Shown piece by piece: positions 31,338 to 43,697 of a stretch of DNA of 64,000 nt; positions within the stretch are counted from its first letter, which is position 1; each line of letters opens with the position of its first letter. Source of the DNA: Agapanthus africanus (Eukaryota; Streptophyta; Magnoliopsida; Asparagales; Amaryllidaceae); contig CM057338.1 in NCBI GenBank assembly GCA_030015575.1, forward strand, positions 831,412,353-831,476,352. Direction: 5' to 3'. The position numbers and the translations under genes were made by a program. Below the pieces are notes generated by a model. That model worked only from the letters and a program-made list of their open reading frames with translations. It did not search any database and was not told the origin of the DNA.

Positions 31338-32575
31338 ACAGTTAAAGGTTCAAGAGGGTGTACACAGTCAGTGGAAGGGACAGAATGAATTGGAAAATCC
31401 GACTCATCAAGCAAAACTGATTCATCCTTAACACTATCCTCAAAATTCCCTTCAAAAGTTATCTCATCCATGCATTTATCATCAAAATCCAGACGCATAT
31501 GAAGTTCGGGAAAAACAGTTAATGACTCGGGATGATGAATTGGAGAGAGAAACTCATCCAAATCTGTGGGTTCATCATCCGAAATATTCCCAGCGTCGAT
31601 ATTCTCAATCAAGTGAAAATCAATTTTTTCAGACACCTCATCAAAAGCATGGATATTAATCAATTCAGGTTCTAGAGTGGAGGTATAGAGGTCAAAAAGA
31701 TTAGTGATGGTTTCACTTGAAAGGGACCCTTCACAATCAGGTAAATCAAACACTACAAAGTCGCACAACTCATTAAACGTTCTATTTTCAACTGGTGAAT
31801 CATTTGGGACACTTGATAGACATTCAAAATCGGAGTTGTGAGATTCAATTGGGGATGGGTAGGTTTGATTTGGAAGGGTGCACAGCTCACTCTCTCCACT
31901 CAAATTCTCAATCTGTCCAACCGCCTCATCATACATTGGAAAATTTGGAGCTAGTTGGAAACTAGCTACCGGGTCACTAGGTTGTATAAGGGTTGCCATG
32001 GACGCATTCAAATCCCTCATCTGTTGGCATGACGCTACCATAAAGTCTTCCAACGACTGTTCCAGACTAGACATGGGTTGTGACGGGGTTTCAGTAAAAC
32101 ATTCAAAGTTATTTGGATACGTGAAACTCCCAAGTGGCTGTGTAGAAGCAATGTCTAGGGAATGTGCAAAAGTCGGGTAGAACTGGTAGGAATTGAATGG
32201 TTGGACAAGAGTAGGATCAATATTTGGATAAGAAGGTGAATGTAATTTTTGATCCAAAGAATTCGCAGTGGTGAAAGGAGTGCAAGATCGTTTACGAGAT
32301 TGTTCAATATGTTCAGCAATAGACATGGGTTTCGGAGTTACAATAGGACTCGAAAAAGGAGAATCAACGTAAGAAGGTGGTGAAGATTGAAATGGTTGAT
32401 ATAAGGTGGATTGCGGAGTACAACTAGTTGTCTTAGACGCGTCTATTCGATCTTTCAAAGAAATTTCGGGCATGGAGGGGTCGTTCGAAATTCGACCAAA
32501 ACAAGAAGCATAGGACGTAATGTCTGGTTGAGGGTACCAAAGTTCGGCAAGAGTTTTGCGAGGTGGGGTACCCAT
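31338..32575 (-). pseudogene. Athila-like element ORF of unknown function, N-terminal part
   Basis: Open from ATG at 32575 (MGTPPRKTLAELWYPQPD) for 413 codons until copia 1 interrupts it. The frame continues at 15444 once the insertion and one gggta are removed. The protein is acidic, rich in Ser, Pro, Glu and Asp. It has a short region (PMSSLEQSLEDFMVASCQQ, then MRDLNASMATL) that resembles the C-terminal Gag stretch before the zinc knuckle in plant gypsy elements. I see no zinc knuckle, protease, RT or integrase. It may be a rearranged Gag or a novel accessory protein. It is the only long frame of its element, and it stayed open until copia 1 landed. Confidence 0.6.
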
Positions 32576-33491
32576 GATGTGATGAGAGAAAGGAAAGGAA
32601 TGTGGATTTTTTATCTTTTATTTTTTTTTTTTAATTTTTTTTTTATATATATATTTTTTAAAAAAATTGTTTGTTTCTGGAGTTTTGAAATTTTTGAAAG
32701 TGTTATTTTTAAAAAAAAAAAGTTTAGAAAGAGTTTTGCAAAAATTTGTACAGAACTACGGCACAATTTTAAACAACCACAGTTTAAACATGCACAATCA
32801 AATCTAGAATTAGGGTCTCCTAGACTGCTCCTAACTGTTCCAAAGTGACAAGTTGTGAGATATCTCTCAAATCGCCTCTTTACCGCCAATTGTGGCCAGG
32901 TAAGCACAAATGAAGAAAGGAGGGTTTCGCTCACGAATCACCATGAGACGGGCCTTTTAAAGTTACATTTCTCACTTGTCTAGCCTAGGCACCACAAAGT
33001 CAAGTTTAGATAAACGATTGAATGCCCACAACCTTCCTCTGTCCTAATAAGCACGACGGTCCTTAGTTGACTGAGTCTAGATATTTTTTAATTAAGCTCA
33101 AGGGTGATGTATATGCTTTTAGTGATTTCTGGGGTCTTACGAAGGGTAATGAAATCCCCACCCAATCTGAATTGGTGTTATAGCCCCTTAAAAGTCCGTA
33201 TTAATTATGCAAAGTAGTTAACACACCAAAAATCTAAAACACTTGCAAAATTTTATTTTTATTTGGCAGCGCAAAGAATCCTGCACAAAAACAATTTATT
33301 GGATAGGAGAAAGAGAATCTGTGCAAAGAATACCTGCAGGAAAATTTGTCAGCGGAGTTCAGGGGGTAGGAGAGAAGAAAAAAGATACTCACAGAGAAAA
33401 TGGGGTGCTGACGTCACCCTTGTCAATTCTGCCGCGGTTCCGCGGCGGATCAGTAAGTTTGGATTTTCAGAATTTTTCTCTGTGCTGAGTT
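32576..33491 (-). other. 5' untranslated part of Athila-like element
   Basis: No gene. It contains long T and A runs (32615-32720) and a single GC-rich palindrome, gccgcggttccgcggc (33431-33446). It ends at the duplication ggttc where copia 2 entered; the remainder lies at 43465-43674. Confidence 0.6.
33431..33446. other. GC-rich palindrome (Athila-like internal region)
   Basis: gccgcggttccgcggc, a single copy of the motif that occurs in pairs in the Athila-like LTR and in both copia leaders. Confidence 0.8.
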
Positions 33492-33496
33492 GGTTC

Positions 33497-35611
33497 TGTT
33501 GGATATAGTGCCCTCAGAGTCAATTATTGGATCACACGCCTGTGATTGCAATGATTGAGGGAGGACCTATACCGTTAAAACAGTCTTACTCAAGATGATA
33601 GTATGCTATCTGGTTTATCTTTATCATCGTGTACTGCTTTAGGTGACCTTACAGGTCACTATTGCGCGTTGATAGAGCCCTTAGGATTCTTGCTTGACGG
33701 CCAAGCAGTATGATGGCGATCATATACGTGGGAGTTGGGGTCTATAAGCACATCCTTAAAAGGTCCCTAGTCGTGAAAGTTCTCGAGACAGGGCATCGAT
33801 ACTCCAGAGTAGACTAGTGTATACAGTCGAGACCCCGACGAGGGGCGGTGGCCGGTCTCACAAGCCACTGGTGTCAGTTGGTTCACCTAAGATGTATACA
33901 GGTGCTCATTGGGTTATGAGTACACCGGACAGGACTCGCCGGGAACATGCTAGTTGGTCTTATACCTGACGTCAGATAGCAGTTCCTTGGTGACATGTGT
34001 ACAGGTTAGTTCATCGACCTGAGATCGTCATTTTTCTCGTGTGAGTTCCCACTGTATTTTGATTACTACCCTACCACGGCTCAAAGGAGTCGTGCAAACA
34101 GGTTTTAGTTGGGTACAGTCCCGAGCCACATGGAGGCAGTGAGCGGATCTGAAAGGGTTCGTCTCTCCCGGTATTGGGGGTGAGGTCGCGCTGTGTCTAG
34201 GAGAGCCATTACACAAAGCCCTCGGCCGAGGTAGGAGATTTACTGGTAGGTATTCCAGTAGTATCTCAGGGTGTTCTGGGCTACACTCCGACACGACTTG
34301 TATCGCTTTTGGGGGTCTGACTTTTACCAACCCCCTAAGCCCGCCATGCGATGCTCATAGACGAACGGACCGGACTGTACAGATATTGTCACTGACAGGC
34401 TCAGTAGGGTGTCAGCATGAGTTCGCTCACAGACGTCCCTTTTGGTCAATACCTGGTAGCCCGTTACGTATGGCTAATACCTCTGATGTGCTAGTGGTTA
34501 AATCCACAGCCAAAAGTATTGACGAGTCTTTAGAGTCCCCCACAGACAGTTTCTCAAGTTTCGGGCGAAACGCTGTAGAGGCCGTATGGAGATATGGCAG
34601 GGTTTGATCTTATCCGTGCGGTATTACACGGATCATGATCGGACAGATAATACTAGCAGGCTTTGGTTTAAGCCGGATCCTAGTATTGTACAGTGTAGAT
34701 TTTATCTCTTTGCATTTGTATTCGGTCGAAATACAAATACGGGTATGTATATACAGTCGCGGGGTTTTCCTGTAATTTATTACGGGATCAGTTTTTTTTA
34801 AGTTGCCAGTTTGCATTCCGTTTCGGCCAGTTTTCCTTTGTTCCTTCATGGCCGGATTTTTCTGATGGAGGGGGCTAATTTGCAAATGTGCAAATTAGCA
34901 TTATGGAAGGGGGTTTCTTTTAAATTGAGAGATGATGATAATTCAAAACATCTTTACCTTTTTCTTTCATAATGGCTAGTATTAATGAGATGTGAATTGA
35001 TTTGGCTTTGGTGTGACATTAATCTCTCATTATCATCACTTTTCTTATGCTCACCATTATTCTCCTCTAGTGCTCACCTCCCTTGTGTTTTTCCTTCATC
35101 CATTCAAGAGAATGGCCGGCCACATTATGAGATGGGGAGAGGTTCATTTTTGTGGAAAAAAAATTATCATATCATATTATGCTTGCTACAAAATCCCAAT
35201 CTCATTTTCATTGTTGTTTCCTCCATCAAAATGCAACTTCACAACCCCATGAGACATACATTACTACACTTAGCCTACAGCATCCTTGGGCACGTCGACT
35301 CGCCAACTTCGTGCTCGAGTTGCCTCGGTCCAGAGGTGGGAGCCCGTAAAAGAACCCGGGGATGTGATGCCCGTTCCGACGAGGAGATGAAGACCGGAGA
35401 TTCCGCGAGGAGATCGAGATGGAGGCCGAAGACCGAAGGACACGGATCGCTCGGTATAGCATTCTATCCCATCTCTTGTTAGCTAGTATTAGGTTAATGG
35501 TTACGATCCGGGTTTTAAGCATACGATAGCGTCGGTTTTCTAGTTGTGAAAAATTTTCGTTTCCGCATTTTGGCCTCGGAAAGACGGCCGGGGCGCTACC
35601 GTAGTCTTACA
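33497..35611 (+). repeat. 5' LTR of copia 2
   Basis: 2115 bp, beginning tgttggatatagtgccc and ending gtcttaca. It contains a stem-loop gggaac-tgcta/tagca-gttcc at about 33941-33985, the counterpart of the copia 1 stem-loop. Confidence 0.95.
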
Positions 35612-35624
35612 TGGTATCAGAGCC
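35612..35624 (+). other. Primer binding site of copia 2
   Basis: tggtatcagagcc directly after the LTR; methionine-tRNA type. Confidence 0.95.
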
Positions 35625-35819
35625 ACGCCATTAACCTAGTCTAACTTGCTTTAACATGTTTACAAGTTCGATCGAACAGATTTTCCAAAAACCGCGTTTT
35701 CATGCATCGGTTTTCTGTCGAATTTTTGCAGTGCTCAAAAAATTATTTGGTACATGTCAAAAAATCGTGCAGGGTTTTTTATGCATTCTGTGAAAATTTG
35801 GTAGATTGATTCGTCAGGA

Positions 35820-35869
35820 CCGCCAAGGAACCGCGGCCAAACCCTAATTATGGCCGCGGTTCCGCGGCC
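35820..35869. other. Paired GC-rich palindromes (copia 2 leader)
   Basis: ccgccaaggaaccgcggcc and ggccgcggttccgcggcc are separated by 13 bases, about 200 bases after the primer site, as in copia 1. Confidence 0.85.
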
Positions 35870-37401
35870 ATTATTGCTCTTCATTGGACCAAATTTCTAC
35901 AGTGGCTCTCTGATATGGAAATAGGGTTTTTGGAATATTCTTTTTGGGCCCAGATTTATCTTGAGTGCTACAGTTGTGCTTGGGGCCCACTTCGGTATAT
36001 TTAGTCGATCGAAAATTTTAAACATGTTAGTTCACAGTATTTACATTATATCTGCGACCGTGAATGTCACTTGATCGGTAAATCCTGTCTAACTGCTATA
36101 GCCCTTTTAGACGGATTTACGAACGTGACATTCACGTTGATGTTCTGTGTTGTGCTGTGATGTTGCGGATTTATCGTGGTGGATAGCCTGGATGCAATGG
36201 TAGTACAGTTTGGTTGCATATGTACATTTGATATTGCGGGGCGAGCGTCCGATATGTGGACTGCCGTCACTGCCTGTTTGTATATTATTCTTTTGGGGCA
36301 CGACCGGGCTGAGGTCGATGTACCCGTTGTATATTTTACTTTCTGTACTAGGATTACCCCGCGGAGGGGTGCACGGATAGCCGGGTTCTAGAAGGCATCG
36401 GGCCTGCATCTCATGGCGTTGAGATGGAGGGGGCTTTACTCTAGAATTGGCGGGCTATTCGCCGCACTCGTAGGGGGTACAGATTGACCCAAGGAGGGAT
36501 GCTCAAGTTACCGGATTCCGTGAAGTGTTGGGTGGTCCATTCACGTTGTTGAAGGGGGCTGCCTCGCTTCAGGTTTTGGCGGGTAACTTGCCGCGCCTGT
36601 AGGGGTCTAGGATTTCATTGCGCAGGCTATCCACACGACCAGGGGAACGTCGGGTTTCATTAGCGGCTCTATGAAACCCGGGGATCCCAGATTATCTGTA
36701 TTGTTCTGTGATACTTATTACATTTCTGTGATGTTGCATTTTATCACGCCTTGAGCGAATATTATATATTGATATATATACTAGTAGATGTTGTATATGT
36801 TTTGCATCCGCGTCAGTCCAGTCCCCGCTCTGTCGTTAGTTAAGTAACCTAACGGGTGATGATAGAACCCAGTGGCGAATGCGGATGGCATATACGTACA
36901 TCATTATTTTCGTTCTTTATTGGCGTGATCAATTGATGGGACTGTGTTGATTCGGATCAATGCAAGCTAAACAAACCTATTCTGATGTTGTTGGAATAAT
37001 TTTTCAAATAGCTGTTATTGCAAGGACGTTCTATTTTGTTTTGCATAGTGGTATTCGGTCATGAATATCCAGCACCTCAGTCGACGAGGCAAGGGCCGAG
37101 ATCCCTTCACCGGGAGTGACCCCTTGGACAGAAATTTGCGTCAGGGTAATAACTTCACTATAGCCGATTACTTTTTGCTTTGCATCGTGGTATTCAGTTG
37201 GAATATCCTGCACCTCATTCTACGGGGAAAGAGCCGAGATCCCTTCACCGGGAGTGACCTCTTTAGCAAAGGTTTTCGCCACTATATTTTTATAAAAAGT
37301 TATGCAGTTCCTTCAACGATATCAAGTTCATTACATTAAAGGTTTTTCGCCAAAAACCAGCCGTAGCCCTCCGTCATTTCTTACGGGTATTATTTAGTAT
37401 T

Positions 37402-37622
37402 CGTGCTGCGTTTGTTGACCTAGTCAAGACGTAGTGTTCGGTAGCTAAATGGTGCTTGTTTGTTGCATAAATGGGATTGGTTAGGACAGTCGTGCGGCCT
37501 TGTTGACCTAGTCAAGGGCACGTACGGGTGGGTTTAATGCAATCCAGAATAATGACGGGTTGAACTTGACTGGCGGTTTATGGTTTGTTGACCTAGTCAA
37601 GGTCATAAGCCGCTTGGGGTAA
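37402..37622 (+). other. Three-hairpin array in copia 2 leader
   Basis: The apex ttgacctagtcaa occurs at 37415-37427, 37503-37515 and 37588-37600. The outer arms are ctgcgt/acgtag, cgtgc/gcacg and ggtttatg/cataagcc. Relative to copia 1, arms and loop have changed, but pairing is kept. Confidence 0.75.
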
Positions 37623-37917
37623 AAACTCACATCGGGGGTTTCTAAAGAAACTGAAACTTGCCAGGCATCCGCATACCTTCTGGAGTGTGATAACGTGAGT
37701 GGATTCCGTCACGTTATCATGCGATAATAGTTGGATCCCAATTCCCACTGATGAGTTGGTTTACTCCTCGGATGATCCCGACTAATTCTTCTTTCAGGTT
37801 TGGAGGAGAATTTGAGGTTACAGTGGGAGGTTTCCTGATTAGATAAAGTGACAACCATTCTGATCTAGGTTAGAGTGCACGCTAAGTGTTTCTTTTCTCT
37901 CTCTCTTTGGCAGCGAC

Positions 37918-40900
37918 CATGACCCGACCCTTGACTATGACTCTGTGACCAAGTTGACTGAACCTTCTTATAACACTGGATTTTGGATTGTCAGAGTTGC
38001 ATACCACATTGCCACTCCCACTTTTACCCTTTTCTCCAGGACACCCCGTATTGCTACGAACGTCCACTTCCATTGGATAAAACCATAGTATAGTTATATA
38101 CGAACTCAAAGGAATTTATTCGAGGATGGTTTCCGGTTCTGGAGAAAACGAATAGGACTATTCAGTTGTCTTTTCCTTTTACTTTCTCTCAGGTTGCGAG
38201 TGCTCCTTGGATTAGGACAGTACACCTATTACGCAAATTGGATAGTTTTCTTCCAAATCATAGGCAGGTGCCGACCGGTAGGGAATGAAGAAAACCAATT
38301 AGCCTAACAATGGTGTACAGAAGGTATTAAGTTAAGACAAATAAAGGGATTAGTAAGAGAGCAAAGTAAACTGCGACTGCTATTCACGACCAAACCAAGT
38401 ATTTTCATTACCACTCCCACTTCACCTTTGTATTTCTCCAGAACACTATGTATCACTATGAAAATCCACAGTTATTTGGATACTCTATCGTATGGTTATA
38501 TACGAACTCGAAAGGAACTTGTTCCAGTTCGGCGATGGATTCTGGTTCAGGAGAAATAGGAATAAGGTTTTATTCAGTTGTCTTTTATTTTTACCTTCTC
38601 TCGCATTGCGAGTGCTCCTAGGATTAGAACAGTACACCCATTATGCTTATTGGATAGTCTTCTTCCAAACCATAGGCCGGTGCCGAACGGTAGGGAAGGA
38701 AGAAAACCATTTGGCCTAAAGGGGTGTACAGAAGGTAATGACTAAAGACATATAAAGCGATTTGGAGAGATGGCAAAGAAATATACGGTTACAGTTGTGA
38801 ATCTGGATAATGGAAGAGGCATTACTAGGAATACCCGGATACCCCTACAAAACATTTCAATGTTTCAGTTTCACTGTGTATTGTTAATAGAAAACTGATT
38901 TCCCAATTAGCCCTTGCTCCAGGGTATGTATTTACCAGGTTTGATTCTCACATCTGTATGGTTTTACAGATGATGAGTGGGAGTAAGTTATTGGGAATTG
39001 GGTGATTATCCTCATTATATCGGGATTCGTTGTAACTGGTGATATTTGAAGAAATCACCCGGGTTGTTTGCCGGACGGCAAATATTTGGTTTTGAATATC
39101 TGCTGCTATGCACCAATTTCAAATTGATATATCTGTACGTCTATTTTTATAGAGTGGGATATACTTTTTTGAAATTATGTCTATGACATTTACCTATATC
39201 AGTGGATGGTTAGGTAAGGAGCATTAAAACAGCGGTGTAATTTTTCTTAACCATAAGTACAGTTTTCAACCTACGACACACAGAAATTGAGTTATTAGAC
39301 TCAGGGGACTTATACAGAGTATTGTATGTTGTCCAGTGTCCATTAGGACAGAGGGGTTGGTACTCGTGTTGTATTCTGTTTACTTGTGACTTCTCTAGTT
39401 CTTAGACATGTGTTTCGTAGAAATGCAAGGTCCAAGTTTTGAGAAGTTATAGGTATATGAGTAAAGTAGAGAACCATGTATTGCAAGTATCAGGATTCTT
39501 CAAGGTAATCGAAGATGTAGATACTTGTGTATGGTATTCAGTTGATAGTGATGGTTTTGAGAACTTGTTTCTCTTTCAGATTACTCATAATTGGAAGCTC
39601 TTCTAAGTTGAGTAATGCTGATCGGCTTCTCTCCATTTAGTGAACATGCACTGGAAACAGCTGCATGATTTGAATCTGGTTCCAATTCAATTAGTGTCTC
39701 TGTTTCTATATTGGATATAAAATAGTTCATATCTTAACATTGTTAAGGTACGGGGAGTTTTCCGGCTTATGCTTAAAACCAGACTCTGGATAAATCAAGG
39801 CACGTTTCTGTAATGGCTGTTTGTGGGTTGACCCGGGCTATGACGAGGTTAACTTTCTACCATCTAGAAGATCAATAGTGATATTGTTCTTGACTCGCCA
39901 CAGTTTTAATAAAAATGGATTTTTTCAGAAAACAGTAGTGGGAGTATGGTAGAACTGGAAGTGATTCCAGAACCGCAAACGATTACTGAAAATTTGATAT
40001 GAACCTAAAGATTCAATCTGGTTTGACATTTCATTGGCCACTCCGCAGATATGGTTGGTAACCTCAGGCACCCGAGAGGTACTCCGGTAGACTCAAGGAC
40101 GGTGACAGGAAGGTTCTTGTTTACCCAGATTTGACACTACTGTTGTTCCAGGCTATGAGACCCGGCAGGAGGATGAGTATAGCATCGTTCTAAACTAGCT
40201 TTAGAAGTGTACGTGTATATGACTCTGCCAGAAGGTTGTCGTAGTCAGTGGGAGCAGCGGAAGCATAGTGGACAAGTAGCTTATGTCTATTTATAGACTA
40301 AAGCAGATATAGCGGAGATAGATCATCTATTTCTAATGTCACAGTCATAGGTTTGACTTCATCAGAATAGGGGATGGATCTGTTAAGAAGGTAGTAGGGT
40401 GTTATGTCCTGGTATTTGGATGACATACACAGAGTAGGAAGTGAAATTCCTATACTACGGTCGGTTATACTTTGGTTGTCACATAGTGATTTCTCCATAT
40501 AGGACATGGATATTATATCAGACATTCTGGTTACTAGATCTATGGTTTTAGATCTAGATTTATGTAGTTTCCCAATCTGGGTACTTAGACAGCATTCTAA
40601 AGGTATTTAGAATAGAGGACTTCTGGCACGGTAATGTACCTGCAGGTGATGGAGTCACCCTCTCTAAAGGTGTCTTACAGACTAAAGGGGAGAGAGATAT
40701 GCATGATCGGTAGATCACTTGCTTAGGCAATTGAGTTGATCATGAAATGTCAAGTACCACACCAGATGTTGTTTTTGCAGTAGATGCAATAAGTTGATAT
40801 TGATCCAATCCAGGAGAAACATTCGGAAGCAGTTTTAGAACATAAGTGGATGTTCTAGGGATATGATAACAACAGCCTCTTTTAGGAGACGGTTATCATT

Positions 40901-41333
40901 TCAGGCTTCCAAGGTGATCTGGATGACAGAGTAACTGTCAGAGTTATAGTTTTCTCTCTGACGAGGGGCAGTATTTTGGACAGGTGGTCCAAGCAGATAC
41001 TGAGGGAGGCATGGCGCAGGATACTGATTGGTTTCAGTTGACGATACAGTCTAAGAAGTTTGGATTTGGAGTTCATTTATGAACTAGGTCCCATCAGATA
41101 TCCAGACATATTCTAAGACAGGTATTGCTCATTTCGAGAGATGGTTTTCTCCGCAAACTTGAGATAAAGAGAGACATAGAAAGAAACATCAAAGCGGATC
41201 CACTCACTAAGGCTATTCCTCGGCCGCATTAGTTTCGCAAACGGGTTTTGTGAGACTGATTAGTAGAGGAGTTGGGTGTTCGGTATCACACGGGCTGTGA
41301 GTATACGACATCACAATAATTAGCCTTGAGTGC
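37918..41333 (+). pseudogene. gag-pol: Copia 2 decayed gag-pol
   Basis: No open frame longer than about 75 codons. Traces of copia 1 pol are visible in order, for example the protease-region word tctcacatctgta near 38946, the RT-region word around 40220-40330 (ctgccagaaggttg, tttatagactaaagcag) and the C-terminal gcggatccactcactaaggc near 41195. A diverged duplication of about 400 bp lies at roughly 37985-38310 and 38410-38720 (each with gcgagtgctcct, aacagtacac-like and ccggtaggga words). The extent of decay far exceeds the LTR divergence, so the coding region was already dead when this copy moved. Confidence 0.8.
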
Positions 41334-41344
41334 AAGTGGGAGAT

Positions 41345-43459
41345 TGTTGGATATAGTGCCCTCAGAGTCAATTATTGGATCACACGCCTGTGATTGCAAT
41401 GATTGAGGGAGGACCTATACCGTTAGAACAGTCTTACTCAAGATGATAGTATGCTATCTGGTTTATCTTTATCATCGTGTACTGCTTTAGGTGACCTTAC
41501 AGGTCACTATTGCACGTTGATAGAGCCCTTAGGATTCTTGCTTGACGGCCAGCAGTATGATGGCGATCATATACGTGGGAGCTGGGGTCTATAAGCACAT
41601 CCTTAAAAGGTCCCTAGTCGTGGAAGTTCTCAAGACAGGGCATCGATACTCCAGAGTAGACTAATGTATACAGTCGAGACCCCGACGAGGGGCGGTGGCC
41701 GATCTCACAAGCCACTGGTGTCAGTTGGTTCACCTAAGATGTATACAGGTGCTCATTGGGTTATGAGTACATCGGACAGAACTCGCCGGGAACATACTAG
41801 TTGGTCTTATACCAGACGTCAGATAGCAGTTCCCTGGTGACATGTGTACAGGTTAGTTCATCGACCTGAGATTGTCATTTGTCTCGTGTGAGTTCCCACT
41901 GTACTTTGATTACTTCCCTACCACGGCTCAAAGGAGTCGTGCAAACAGGTTTTAGTTGGGTACAGTCCCGAGCCACATGGAGGCAGTGAGCGGATCTGAA
42001 AGGGTTCGTCTCTCCCGATATTGGGGGTGAGGTCGCGCTGTGTCTAGGAGAGCCATTACACAAAGCCCTCGGCCGAGGCAGGAGATTTACTGGTAGGTAT
42101 TCCAGTAGTATCTCAGGGTGTTCTGGGCTACACTCCGACACGACTTGTACCGCTTTTGGGGGTCTGACTTTTACCAACCCCCTAGGCCTGCCATGCGATG
42201 CTCATAGACGAACGGACCGGACTGTACGGATATTGTCACCGATAGGCTCAGTAGGGTGTCAGCATGAGTTCGCTCACAGACGTCCCTTTTGGTCAATACC
42301 TGGTAGCCCGTTACGTATGGCTAATACCTCTGACGTGCTAGTGGTTAAATCCACAGCCAAAAATATTGACGAGTCTTCAGAGTCCCCCACAGACAGTTTC
42401 TCAAGTTTCGGGCGAAACGCTGTAGAGGCCGTATGGAGATATGGCAGGGTTCGATCTTATCCATGCGGTATTACACGGATCATGATCGGATAGATAATAC
42501 TAGCAGGCTTTGGTTTAAGCCGGATCCTAGTATTGTACAGTGTAGATTTTGTCTCTTTGCATTTGTATTCGGTCGGAATACAAATACGGGTATATATATA
42601 CAGTCGCGGGGTTTTCCTGTAATTTATTACGGCATCAGTATTTTTTTGAAGTTATCAGTTTGCATTCCGTTTCGGCCAGTTTTCCTTTGTTCCTTCATGG
42701 CCGGATTTTTCTGATGGAGGGGGCTAATTTGCAAATGTGCAAATTAGCATTGTGGAAGGGGGTTTCTTGTAAATGGAGAGATTATGATAATTCAAAGAAT
42801 CTTTGCCTTTTTCTTTCATAATGGCTAGCATTAATGAGATGTGAATTGATTTGGCTTTGGTGTGACATTAATCCCTCATTATCATCACTTTTCTTATGCT
42901 CACCATTATTCTCCTCTTGTGCTCACCTCCCTTGTGTTTTTCCTTCATCCATTCAAGAGAATGGCCGGCCACATTATGAGATGGGGAGAGGTTCATTTTT
43001 GTGGAAAAAAATTATCATATCATATTATGCTTGCTACAAAATCCCAAGCTCATTTTCATTGTTGTTTCCTCTATCAAAAGGAAACTTCACAACCCCATGA
43101 GACATACATTACTACACTTAGCCTACAGCATCCTTGGGCATGTCGACTCGCCAACTTCGTGCTCGAGTTGCCTCGGTCCAGAGATGGGAGCCCGTAAAAG
43201 AACCCGGCGATGTGGTGCCCGTTCCGATGAGGAGATGACGACCGGAGATTCCGCGAGGAGATCGAGATGGAGGCCGAATACTGAAGGACACGGATCGCTC
43301 AGTATAGCATTCTATCCCATCTCTTGTTAGCTAGTATTAGGTTAATGGTTACGATCCGAGTTTTAAGCATACGATAGCGCCGGTTTTCTAGTTGTGAAAA
43401 ATTATCGTTTTCGCATTTTGGCCTCGGAAAGACGGCCGGGGCGCTACCGTAGTCTTACA
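41345..43459 (+). repeat. 3' LTR of copia 2
   Basis: 2115 bp, the same length as the 5' LTR, followed by the target duplication ggttc (43460-43464). Confidence 0.95.
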
Positions 43460-43674
43460 GGTTCTCATCTTCCTGTTGAGATCCCCTGATTCTGATTTGT
43501 TCACTAAGTTTGCTTCAGATCTGAATCATAATTTTCTCCAAGCCTACACATTTGCACAAAAAGCTTTCAAAAATAACAAGATGTTTATTTTTTTTGTTTT
43601 AAAATTTTTCAATTTTTATAATTTTTAATTTTTGTTTATTATTAACCCGAAATTACACAAAGAAAGAGACTACC

Positions 43675-43695
43675 GTCTCCCCGGCAACGGCGCCA
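43675..43695 (-). other. Primer binding site of Athila-like element
   Basis: The minus strand reads tggcgccgttgccggggaga, complementary to the aspartate tRNA 3' end, two bases inside the 5' LTR. This fixes the minus direction. The remaining leader at 43465-43674 is AT-rich, without a gene. Confidence 0.85.
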
Positions 43696-43697
43696 TT

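Larger units (their letters stand above)
35625..37917 (+). other. Long 5' leader of copia 2
   Basis: No gene. The parts shared with copia 1 are: a palindrome pair (35820-35869), the leader box (36799-36905), the three-hairpin array (37402-37622) and an acceptor-like ctctctctttggcag just before ATG at 37918. These remain recognisable although pol downstream has decayed. Confidence 0.7.
33497..43459 (+). mobile_element. Copia element 2, non-autonomous with decayed pol
   Basis: LTRs lie at 33497-35611 and 41345-43459, both 2115 bp; they differ by about 2-4%, mostly transitions, where I compared them. The target duplication is ggttc (33492-33496 and 43460-43464). The primer site is tggtatcagagcc (35612-35624), and the polypurine tract aagtgggagat lies before 41345. 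The interior is collinear with copia 1 but has no open frame. The LTRs share a long conserved block with copia 1 (for example gagacagggcatcgatactcc), so the two families are related. Confidence 0.9.
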
